Of a DNA stretch of 14,818 nt, positions 1-5,921 are shown piece by piece; the stretch's first letter is position 1, and every line of letters starts with the position of its first letter. Both the position numbers and the translations under genes were made by a program. The notes beneath the pieces are model-generated. The model was not told where the DNA came from, did no database searches, and worked only from the letters and a program-made list of their open reading frames with translations. The DNA lies in the NCBI GenBank assembly GCA_905208635.1, contig CAJLPX010000038.1:1-14818 (forward strand). Direction: 5' to 3'. The stretch comes from an uncultured Collinsella sp. GTDB lineage: Bacteria > Actinomycetota > Coriobacteriia > Coriobacteriales > Coriobacteriaceae.

Positions 1-534
1 GCTCGTGGCGTTGACGGATCCGGCTCCGTCGATGTTGATATTACCCGTGGAGAGGATAGCGTCCTCAGTAGATGTCACGCTGAGCGTGCTGCCCGCGTCG
101 CCTTGGATATTGAGCTCGGCATTCTCGTTAGTGCCATGAGAAACGTTGATGCTTTCGATCCATTCGGCAGTGACGATGTTGGTTCCCGAGTAATTCACGT
201 TGAGCTTGCCTGCGGCCTGGATCTCGCCGCCGTTATAGTTGTTGAGCTTCAAGTCGTCGGCGCCGTCCCACGACCAGGTGCCGGTCTCGTCGCCCGCCGC
301 AGTGCCGGCGTTGTATTTGGTTTCGCCGACCTTGACCCATTCCGCCGCGAGCGAGACGCTCGGCATGAGCAGCGAGCTCACCGTGAGCGCGCACACGGCG
401 CCCGCGACGATGCGGCGCGTCACGCGGCGCCAGCTGCCGTGCGCGAGTCCTATGCGACGGCGAACGTCGGGTTCGGCAACATGGGTTCCGGCGGTAGCGT
501 CATTGCGTTTGGGGGTCGTGAACAAGGCTGCCAT
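1..534 (-). CDS. Secreted beta-helix/carbohydrate-binding-like surface protein, copy 1 (3' part beyond window)
   Basis: This is the N-terminal 178 residues of a gene that reads off the left edge. The ATG at 534 lies about 8 bases after a GGGAG-like ribosome site. Residues 1-40 form a long basic n-region starting MAALFTTPKRND. A hydrophobic segment follows and ends SVSLAAEW, which looks like a signal peptide with cleavage near the LAA. The mature part opens with TWSWDGADDLKLNNYNGG and continues with short beta-strand repeats such as ELNIQGDAGSTLSV and NINIDGAGSVNATS. It is clearly paralogous to the complete gene at 837-2609, sharing an almost identical signal peptide. The repeats resemble Cthe_2159-type carbohydrate-binding beta-helix proteins, but that assignment is inferred. 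It probably lies on the cell surface. The C-terminus and any wall anchor are outside the window. Confidence 0.85.
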   Translation of the reverse strand, partial: MAALFTTPKRNDATAGTHVAEPDVRRRIGLAHGSWRRVTRRIVAGAVCALTVSSLLMPSVSLAAEWVKVGETKYNAGTAAGDETGTWSWDGADDLKLNNYNGGEIQAAGKLNVNYSGTNIVTAEWIESINVSHGTNENAELNIQGDAGSTLSVTSTEDAILSTGNINIDGAGSVNATS

Positions 535-608
535 GGTTGCTCCCGTTCTCATAGGGCCTATACGGCTAGGTTCAGCGTATCTGCTGGATGTTGCCGGCGG
601 TAGTGCCG

Positions 609-630
609 TTTGGAGGGCAAAATGTCCAAA
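609..630. promoter_or_regulatory. Dyad TTTGGA-N10-TCCAAA upstream of surface-protein copy 1
   Basis: Two 6-base arms form a perfect inverted repeat with a 10-base spacer, about 75-96 bases upstream of the copy 1 ATG. The 32-base block around it (600-631) differs at only two positions from the block at 2675-2706 upstream of the second gene. It could be an operator or part of an unusual promoter. Function is inferred from position and conservation only. Confidence 0.4.
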
Positions 631-684
631 ATCCGGAAGAGGAATAAGCTGCGCACCTACGCGTTGTCGGGCATTAATCACAAA

Positions 685-713
685 GCGCGGAGCCGCCTGT
701 TGCGACTCCGCTC
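685..713 (-). repeat. Degenerate terminator-like hairpin duplicated from 2753-2793
   Basis: The core GCGGAG-C-CGC pairs with GCG-A-CTCCGC across a 5-base loop. The same core and mismatch occur in the hairpin at 2753-2793, at almost the same distance from the following start codon (153 against 152 bases). The outer stem that is perfect at 2753-2793 has decayed here. It may still act as a weak terminator for leftward transcription. Confidence 0.55.
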
Positions 714-742
714 GCGTGTGCACCATACGAGTGCAAACAGGA

Positions 743-778
743 AACGCCACCGCCGGAGGGGAGCTCGGCGGTGGCGTT
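743..778 (-). terminator. Hairpin terminator after surface-protein copy 2
   Basis: A perfect 12-base-pair inverted repeat (AACGCCACCGCC and its complement) has a 12-base loop. It starts about 60 bases past the TAG stop of the leftward gene at 837. The minus-strand tail reads TTTCCTGTTT, so the U-tract is interrupted but present. Confidence 0.7.
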
Positions 779-836
779 GCTAAACGGTGCGCGGACTAGG
801 CGGCTTTAAAAGTGTCGGTTCGTGTATGAAGGGCGT

Positions 837-2609
837 CTATGAGCGCTTGCGGCTCACCACGGCGCCCGCGGCGATGGCGGCTGTTCCCGCAAGGGCGGCT
901 GCCACGATGGCTGCGCTCGAGGCGTCGCCGGTCGCTGCGAGTTTGCCGGCGATCTTGGCTCCCGTGGCTGCAACTGCAACGGTCTTGGCTGTCTTCGCGC
1001 TCTTAGACTTGGAACCCGGCTTGGTCTCGCCGGGCTTTTCCCCGGGTTTGGTCTCTTCGGGAGGCGCGATGACCGTGCTCTTGGCGACAGCTTCGTTATA
1101 GGGGGAGTCGATCACAGCGTCGCCCGTGCCGATGGTTTGACCCGCCTCGTAGACGATGCCGTCGCTGAGTTCTTCCTTGTTGCGATAGTCAATGACCTTG
1201 CCGCCTTCAGGCGTCTGGATGGTGGCTCCTTCGATTTCGATGGTGCCAATCGCCTTACCATCCGCGCTCATGGCAAGGGCGAAGATTGCCGCCGTGTCTC
1301 CCTCGGCCGTGACCTTGCTGCGGAGAATCGAAATGGTTGCGGGCGTGATGCCCTCCTTGGTCTGAGCAAAGATGCCGATGTTCATGCCTCGGGGCTGAGG
1401 GTTAGTTTCGCCATCCTGGCCTGCACTGTAGTGGCCGGGGCCGTCGCCGCCGGTCTCGGCATAGCGGGCTATGGCCTTGACAACGGAGTCGCTGATGTAG
1501 GTATGGCCACCCGCTTCGCCGGAGTAGAAATTACTGGTGGAGATTGCAACCGAGAACCTGCCTTCTGCGAGCGCATCCACAGTCGAGCCGTTCTTGATGA
1601 CGATGTCGTCCTCATCGGTGAAGAGTGCGCTGACTTCCCCGCCATCTGAGCTTGCGCGGGCCGTCACGGTCGCGCCATCGAGCGTGATGCCCTTGTAGAC
1701 ATAGATGCCATACCCAACGCCACTTGCGTTGAGGGAAGCGTTCGTGACCGTGAGGCTGTTTTTACCGTCGATGGCGGCGTCTTCCTCGGAACTTGCCTTG
1801 ACCTGGCTGCCATCCGAGATCTCGATGTTGCCGTCGGCCCAAATCGCATTGTCTTTGATAGAGCTTGCCTCTACCTTGCCGCCGCCCTTTATGATGAGGT
1901 TCTCGTTAGCATCGATACCCTGATCCTCGGTGGCCTTGGCGGTGACGGTTCCGCTGTTGTCGATCGTGATGTTGCCGTCGGCCCTGATGCCATCCGAATC
2001 GCCCGTGGCGTTAACGTTTCCCGAGCCCTTGATGGTGACATCGCCCCCGGCATCGATGGCATCGTGCTCGGTGCTCGTGGCGTTGACAGTGCCAGCGCCG
2101 TCGATGTTGATGTTGTCGACGGAAGTGATGGCGTCACGAGAAGATGCCACGTTGAGCGTGCTGGACGCGTCGCCCTGAATATTAAGCTCGGCGTTCTCGT
2201 TCGCGCCATCCTTAACCTTGATGCCGCGGCCGTCGTCGTTAGCGACGGTGTTGTTGCCCTCGTAGCTCACGTTGAGCTTGCCCGCTGCCTCGATCGCACC
2301 GCCGTTGTAGCCGTTGAGCTTCATATCATCGGCGCCGTCCCATGACCAGGTGCCGGCGGCGTCTCCCGCGGGCCCCGCGGCCGCTTCGTGGCGGACGCCA
2401 TCGACGTCCACCCACTCCGCCGCGAGCGAGACGCTCGGCATGAGCAGCGAGCTCACCGTGAGCGCGCACACGGCACCCACGACGATGCGGCGCGTCACGC
2501 GGCGCCAGCTGCCGTGCGCGAGCAGCGTGCGACGGCGCAGGTCGGGCTCGACAAAATGGGCTCCAGAGGTTTTGTCATTGCGCTTGGGGGTCGTGAACAA
2601 GGCGGCCAT
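837..2609 (-). CDS. Sortase-anchored beta-helix/carbohydrate-binding-like surface protein, copy 2
   Basis: A 590-residue secreted wall protein. The ATG at 2609 was chosen because GGGAG lies just upstream and copy 1 starts at the same place; the open frame extends further but without a ribosome site. Residues 1-40 are a basic n-region, followed by a hydrophobic signal core ending SLAAEW. The middle (about residues 130-330) has repeats of 22-24 residues of the type INIDGAGTVNA, VTIKGSGNVNA and ITIDNSGTVTA. Each is followed by a turn such as DAIDAGG or DGIRADGN, as in a right-handed parallel beta-helix. A KPGEKPGETKPG linker leads to LAATGD (about residues 557-562), then a hydrophobic helix and the tail SRKRS, which is a sortase anchor. 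LAxTG is the motif known for class E sortases. The family is probably Cthe_2159-like carbohydrate-binding. Likely roles are glycan binding or adhesion; the ligand is unknown. Confidence 0.88.
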   Translation of the reverse strand: MAALFTTPKRNDKTSGAHFVEPDLRRRTLLAHGSWRRVTRRIVVGAVCALTVSSLLMPSVSLAAEWVDVDGVRHEAAAGPAGDAAGTWSWDGADDMKLNGYNGGAIEAAGKLNVSYEGNNTVANDDGRGIKVKDGANENAELNIQGDASSTLNVASSRDAITSVDNINIDGAGTVNATSTEHDAIDAGGDVTIKGSGNVNATGDSDGIRADGNITIDNSGTVTAKATEDQGIDANENLIIKGGGKVEASSIKDNAIWADGNIEISDGSQVKASSEEDAAIDGKNSLTVTNASLNASGVGYGIYVYKGITLDGATVTARASSDGGEVSALFTDEDDIVIKNGSTVDALAEGRFSVAISTSNFYSGEAGGHTYISDSVVKAIARYAETGGDGPGHYSAGQDGETNPQPRGMNIGIFAQTKEGITPATISILRSKVTAEGDTAAIFALAMSADGKAIGTIEIEGATIQTPEGGKVIDYRNKEELSDGIVYEAGQTIGTGDAVIDSPYNEAVAKSTVIAPPEETKPGEKPGETKPGSKSKSAKTAKTVAVAATGAKIAGKLAATGDASSAAIVAAALAGTAAIAAGAVVSRKRS

Positions 2610-2637
2610 GGTTACTCCCATCCTCATAGGGCCTATG

Positions 2638-2671
2638 CGGCTACATCCAGCATATCTGCAGGATGTAGCCG
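2638..2671. promoter_or_regulatory. Perfect 11-bp inverted repeat in the leader of surface-protein copy 2
   Basis: The arms CGGCTACATCC and GGATGTAGCCG flank 12 bases, within which GCA and TGC can add three more pairs around a TATC loop. It lies about 30-60 bases upstream of the ATG and is not followed by a T-tract, so an operator or leader RNA structure is more likely than a terminator. In copy 1 (563-596) the right arm is mostly kept but the left arm has diverged. Confidence 0.45.
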
Positions 2672-2683
2672 TCGGTAGTGCCG

Positions 2684-2705
2684 TTTGGAGAGCAAAACGT
2701 CCAAA
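2684..2705. promoter_or_regulatory. Dyad TTTGGA-N10-TCCAAA upstream of surface-protein copy 2
   Basis: The same inverted repeat and spacing as at 609-630, at the same distance from the start codon. The surrounding 32-base block is more conserved between the two copies than the flanking leader, hinting at selection. The element is unidentified. Confidence 0.42.
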
Positions 2706-2752
2706 ACTTGCGAAGCAATACATCGCGTGTCCGTGTGGTGCCTGGCTTTAAA

Positions 2753-2793
2753 AGCAAAGCGCGGAGCCGCTCGATGCGACTCCGCGCTTTGCT
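2753..2793 (-). terminator. Terminator after the purine permease gene
   Basis: The long stem AGCAAAGCGCGGAG-C-CGC pairs with its complement across a 5-base loop with a single C-A mismatch. It begins about 24 bases after the leftward permease stop and its minus-strand 3' tail is CTTTTAAAG. Its core recurs as a decayed copy at 685-713. Confidence 0.85.
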
Positions 2794-2816
2794 GTTTGGT
2801 ATTGCGAATCTTGCGC

Positions 2817-4130
2817 CTACGCTACAAAGAAGTAGACGAGGAAGGCAAGGGCTGCGATCCACATGAGCGGCTTGATCTTGGAGGCCTCGCCCTTAAAGAG
2901 CGCGACGATCACGTAGGCGATAAAGCCCAGGCCAATGCCGGCAGAGATGGAGTAAGTGAAGGGCACGCCGGCGACAATCATGAACGCCGGGAAACCCTGC
3001 GACACGTCGGACCAGTCGATCTCGGAGGCCTCGCTCATCATGAGGTAGCCGACGTAGACCAGAGCACCGCAGGTGGCGGCGCTGGAAACGATGGTGACGA
3101 TGGGGGAGAAGAACGCGGCGAGGATGAACAGCACGCCGGTGGTGACGGAGGTGAGACCCGTGCGGCCACCGTCGGCAGCGCCGGACGTGGACTCGACGAA
3201 AGTGGTGATGGAGGAGACGCCCATAAAGCCACCGGCAGCAGCGGCCACGGAGTCGACGACCAGGATGGGACGGATGTCCTCGACATTGCCGTCCTCGGTC
3301 AGGAACTCGCCCTGCTTGGCGACGGCCATCGCGGTGCCCATGGTGTCGAAGAAGTCACTCATGAGCAGCGAGAAGGCCACGACGAGCAGCATCGGGTCGG
3401 TCAGAACCTTCACGATGGCCATGTTGCCATCGGCGGTGCTGGCAAACGGGGCGCCAAAGGTCGAGAAGTCGAGCGGTGCGATGAGGCCCTCGGGCGCATG
3501 AGTGACGCCCAGCGGGATACCGGCGATAACGGCAACGATGATGCCGATGAGCAGCGAGCCCGGCACGTTGCGGGAAGCCAGGGCAACCGTCACGACGATG
3601 GAGATGATGCCGACGATAAAGGTGGGGGAGGTGATGTCGCCCAAGCCGACGAGCGTACCGGCGCCAGCGGTGATGATGCCGGCGTCGCACAGGCCGATCA
3701 TGGCGATAAACAGACCCAGACCCACCGAGATGGCGTGGCGCAGGACCACGGGGATGGCATCCATGATGGCCTCGCGCAGGCCGCAAAGGACGAGCAGCAA
3801 GATGACGATACCTTCGAGGAAGATAACGCTCATGGCAACGTGCCAGTCACCGCCGCACATGGTGGTGGTGATGCCCGCGATCATGGCGTTGATGCCCAGG
3901 CCCGACGCGCAGGCGAGCGGGCGGTTGGCGAAGATGCCCATGCAGATGGTCATGATGCCGGCGCCCAGGCAGGTGGCGCAGGCGAGCGCTCCCGCATCGA
4001 TGCCAGCGCCCGAGAGCACTGCGGGGTTGACGGCGATGATGTAGGCCATCGCCAGGAATGTTGTCAGTCCAGCGCGAAGTTCGGTCCCGATTGTGGACTT
4101 GCGCTCACTGACGTGAAATAGTTCGTCCAT
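2817..4130 (-). CDS. NCS2-family purine permease, AzgA/PbuG type
   Basis: A 437-residue polytopic membrane protein that probably imports adenine, guanine or hypoxanthine with protons for purine salvage. The start at 4130 (MDELFHVSERK) follows AAGGAAAGGG; a frame extension to 4175 lacks a ribosome site. Hallmarks of the COG2252 branch are visible. These are the first helix GLTTFLAMAYIIAVNP (about 21-36), GLGINA (77-82), FFDTMGT (260-266) and ESTSGAADGGRTGL (313-326), the last being the usual substrate-site segment. Length fits the family's 430-480 residues. It stands alone, divergent from the deformylase-like gene at 4324 and closed by the terminator at 2753-2793. The leader carries a small TCGGCC/GGCCGA hairpin, but I see no purine riboswitch. 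The exact base transported cannot be read from sequence. Confidence 0.93.
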   Translation of the reverse strand: MDELFHVSERKSTIGTELRAGLTTFLAMAYIIAVNPAVLSGAGIDAGALACATCLGAGIMTICMGIFANRPLACASGLGINAMIAGITTTMCGGDWHVAMSVIFLEGIVILLLVLCGLREAIMDAIPVVLRHAISVGLGLFIAMIGLCDAGIITAGAGTLVGLGDITSPTFIVGIISIVVTVALASRNVPGSLLIGIIVAVIAGIPLGVTHAPEGLIAPLDFSTFGAPFASTADGNMAIVKVLTDPMLLVVAFSLLMSDFFDTMGTAMAVAKQGEFLTEDGNVEDIRPILVVDSVAAAAGGFMGVSSITTFVESTSGAADGGRTGLTSVTTGVLFILAAFFSPIVTIVSSAATCGALVYVGYLMMSEASEIDWSDVSQGFPAFMIVAGVPFTYSISAGIGLGFIAYVIVALFKGEASKIKPLMWIAALAFLVYFFVA

Positions 4131-4185
4131 GCATACCCTTTCCTTGTTCGGCCCCGAGTTTAGGCCGATTGACACGAACTCACCT

Positions 4186-4191
4186 ACTATA
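4186..4191 (-). promoter_or_regulatory. Possible -10 box of the purine permease
   Basis: The minus strand reads TATAGT about 56-61 bases upstream of the chosen ATG. No good -35 sequence lies 16-18 bases further up, so the promoter call is weak. Confidence 0.3.
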
Positions 4192-4284
4192 TCGCCTTTG
4201 AAAGGTTGATGTTCCTCGCGTGTTGAAGTTCGGCGCTTTGTAGCAGACGGACGGTATTATTCGCATGAAAATGTGTAGGTACCG

Positions 4285-4320
4285 TATACTTAAGCGGTTA
4301 CAACGACCCCTATGGAGGAA
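4285..4320 (+). promoter_or_regulatory. -10 box and ribosome site of the deformylase-like gene
   Basis: TATACT at 4285-4290 is a good -10 hexamer; the -35 (TTCGCA, 19 bases away) is poor. GGAGGAA at 4314-4320 sits three bases before ATG 4324 and fixes that start over the upstream in-frame ATG at 4312, which would have no ribosome site. Confidence 0.5.
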
Positions 4321-4323
4321 CGT

Positions 4324-4743
4324 ATGATTAAAGAGCTCTGCCACGACGAGGCTATCCTGTCCCAGCGTTGCGAGGTTGCGACCGTCGAGGACGAGTCGGT
4401 TGCTCAGGACCTGATCGATACCATCAAGTCGCTCGACGATGCCGGCTGCCTTGCCGCTAACCAGATTGGCGTTACCAAGAAGGTTTGCGTCTACTTGGAC
4501 GATGCCGGCGAGCCCCACGTGCTCTACAACCCGCGTCTGGTGTTTGGCCTGGGCGCCAGCAAGATGGAGGAGAGCTGCCTGACGCACGACGAGATCACCA
4601 AGTCCACGCGCTACATCAAGTGCAAGGTTGCCTTTGACCAGATCGTCGACGGCAAGATGCGCGAGCGCAAGCAGGACTTTGTGGGCTTCGAGGCGCAGAT
4701 GATCCAGCATATGATCGATCACTGTCTTGGCAAGCTTGTCTAA
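4324..4743 (+). CDS. Peptide deformylase-like protein lacking the catalytic Glu
   Basis: A 139-residue protein of the peptide deformylase fold. Normal members remove the N-formyl group from new proteins using a metal bound by one Cys and two His. Motif 1 is present as GCLAANQIG (41-49, with Gln47). Motif 2 is ESCL (83-86, metal ligand Cys85). Motif 3 reads QHMIDH (128-133), so both His ligands remain but the general-base Glu of HExxH is Met130. The codon is clearly ATG (CAGCATATG...), and Glu to Met needs two base changes, so a simple sequencing slip is unlikely. The gene is otherwise intact with a strong ribosome site and its own terminator, arguing against a decaying pseudogene. It may be inactive as a deformylase and do something else, such as binding formyl-Met peptides. 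A second, HEIDH-containing paralogue lies at 11953-12363. Confidence 0.85.
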   Translation: MIKELCHDEAILSQRCEVATVEDESVAQDLIDTIKSLDDAGCLAANQIGVTKKVCVYLDDAGEPHVLYNPRLVFGLGASKMEESCLTHDEITKSTRYIKCKVAFDQIVDGKMRERKQDFVGFEAQMIQHMIDHCLGKLV

Positions 4744-4775
4744 GGTGACCACAGCACCGCACTTCGTCGTTTTTG

Positions 4776-4817
4776 GTCCGGGCGTGACATTGTTGTCATG
4801 TCCGGGCTTTTGTGTTT
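4776..4817 (+). terminator. Terminator of the deformylase-like gene
   Basis: GTCCGGGCG-TGACA pairs with TGTCA-TGTCCGGGC across a TTGT loop, giving a 14-pair stem with three G-U wobbles, followed by TTTTGTGTTT. The direct repeat GTCCGGGC folds back on itself because its core is self-complementary. This separates the gene from the bile salt hydrolase. Confidence 0.85.
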
Positions 4818-4874
4818 AGCGCCTTTTTGTTTGGTGACAATGAACTTAGCAAGAACGTAAAGCTAGGAGGCGCT

Positions 4875-5840
4875 ATGTGTACGAGCATTCGATTTACCGA
4901 TAATTCCGGCAACATGTATCTGGGCCGCAACCTCGACTGGAGCTTTGACTACGGCCAACAGGTTCGCGTGATGCCGCGCGGGTTTCACATTCCGTATTCG
5001 TTTATCGACGACACGACAGCGGCACACGCGGTGATCGGTATGTGCATCGATTACAAGAACTACCCTATGTTCTTCGACTGCGGCAACGATGCGGGCCTCG
5101 CCGTGGCGGGTCTCAATTTCCCGGGTTATGCCGAGTATGCCGAGGACCCTGTCGACGGCAAGACCAATATCGCGGCCTATGAGTTTCCCCTGTGGGTGGC
5201 AGCGACGTTCTCGACGGTCGATGAGGTCGAGGCCGCGCTGCGCGACACGGTGATTGTCGCCAAATCTGCCGGAGAGGGGCTGGGCGTGTCGCTGCTCCAT
5301 TGGATTATCGGCGACAGCCAGCGTAGCATCGTGGTCGAGATGATGGCTGACGGCCTGCATGTATACGACGATCCGGTCGACACCCTTGCCAATCAGCCCA
5401 CCTTCCCGTGGCATATGGAAAACCTACGCACTTATATCACCGCCACAAGCGATTTTCCGCAGACGGCGACGTGGCGTGGCGCCGAGCTTAAGCCCTATGG
5501 AGCCGGTGCCGGCATGCGCGGCATTCCCGGCGACTGCTATTCGCCGAGCCGTTTTGTAAAGGCAGCGTACCTCAACGCCAATTACCCGCAAAAGGAGAGC
5601 GAGACCGAAAACGTCGTTCGCATGTTCCGCTCGCTCGAGGGCGTGGTGATGATTGAGGGGGCGTCCAGGATGGGCGATGGCAAGTTCGAGAAGACTATCT
5701 ATACCGGATGCTTTAGCGCGCGCACGGGCAATTATTACTACGCGATGTATGGGGATCCGTCGATTCGTTGCGTGAGCCTGATGGATGCCGAGGGCGCGAG
5801 CCCCGATAGGCTCGTGGTTCCCGAGCCGCGTCGTTCGTAG
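4875..5840 (+). CDS. Choloylglycine hydrolase family protein, probable bile salt hydrolase
   Basis: A 321-residue N-terminal nucleophile hydrolase that should cleave the amide bond of glycine- or taurine-conjugated bile salts (EC 3.5.1.24) in the cytoplasm. The start MCTSIRF is set by AGGAGG four bases upstream and by the family rule that Cys2 becomes the N-terminal nucleophile after Met removal. The open frame extending to 4812 begins inside a terminator and is rejected. Active-site residues line up with known enzymes: Cys2, Arg18, Asp21, Asn81 in AGLNFPG, Asn173 in ANQPTF and Arg226 in SPSRF. An Asn rather than Tyr at position 81 favours bile salt hydrolase over penicillin V acylase. A GAGAG segment (209-213) lies in the loop linked to glyco/tauro preference; I do not assign the preference. 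There is no signal peptide. It is monocistronic, converging on kup. Confidence 0.92.
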   Translation: MCTSIRFTDNSGNMYLGRNLDWSFDYGQQVRVMPRGFHIPYSFIDDTTAAHAVIGMCIDYKNYPMFFDCGNDAGLAVAGLNFPGYAEYAEDPVDGKTNIAAYEFPLWVAATFSTVDEVEAALRDTVIVAKSAGEGLGVSLLHWIIGDSQRSIVVEMMADGLHVYDDPVDTLANQPTFPWHMENLRTYITATSDFPQTATWRGAELKPYGAGAGMRGIPGDCYSPSRFVKAAYLNANYPQKESETENVVRMFRSLEGVVMIEGASRMGDGKFEKTIYTGCFSARTGNYYYAMYGDPSIRCVSLMDAEGASPDRLVVPEPRRS

Positions 5841-5863
5841 CTCACTGGTCCGTTGCGACATAA

Positions 5864-5899
5864 AACGGCCTCGCACCTCTTATGAGATGCGAGGCCGTT
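5864..5899. terminator. Bidirectional terminator between the bile salt hydrolase gene and kup
   Basis: A perfect 12-pair stem (AACGGCCTCGCA and complement) has a 12-base loop, lying between convergent stops at 5840 and 5922. The T-tract is better leftward (CCGTTTTATG), serving kup; rightward it is short. Confidence 0.85.
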
Positions 5900-5921
5900 G
5901 TCGTCAATGGCTGGTGGCGTG

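Larger units (their letters stand above)
535..836. other. Intergenic control region between the tandem surface-protein genes
   Basis: This stretch of about 300 bases has no gene. Going leftward (minus-strand transcription) it holds a terminator hairpin for the complete gene (743-778), a second imperfect hairpin (685-713), a dyad TTTGGA-N10-TCCAAA (609-630) and the ribosome site of copy 1. Roughly the 180 bases nearest the copy 1 start codon are a diverged duplicate of the region upstream of the second gene (2610-2793). I see no convincing sigma-70 promoter pair. Confidence 0.6.

Noticed and set aside
103..799. Plus-strand open frames over surface-protein copy 1
   Set aside because: The minus strand encodes a signal peptide and beta repeats matching the second copy; the plus frames match nothing.
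2638..2671. Invertible promoter or recombinase site
   Set aside because: The arms are only 12 bases apart, too close for inversion, and no recombinase gene is in the window.
2685..4121. 478-residue plus-strand open frame opposite the purine permease
   Set aside because: It has a low-complexity Gly/Asp/His-rich product typical of a GC-rich antisense shadow; the minus strand has clear family motifs and a good ribosome site.
4131..4323. Possible purine riboswitch before the permease
   Set aside because: No three-way junction with the conserved loops is recognisable; only a 6-base hairpin is found.
4812..4874. N-terminal extension of the bile salt hydrolase
   Set aside because: It begins inside the T-tract of a terminator and would bury the Cys2 nucleophile; the ribosome site points to 4875.
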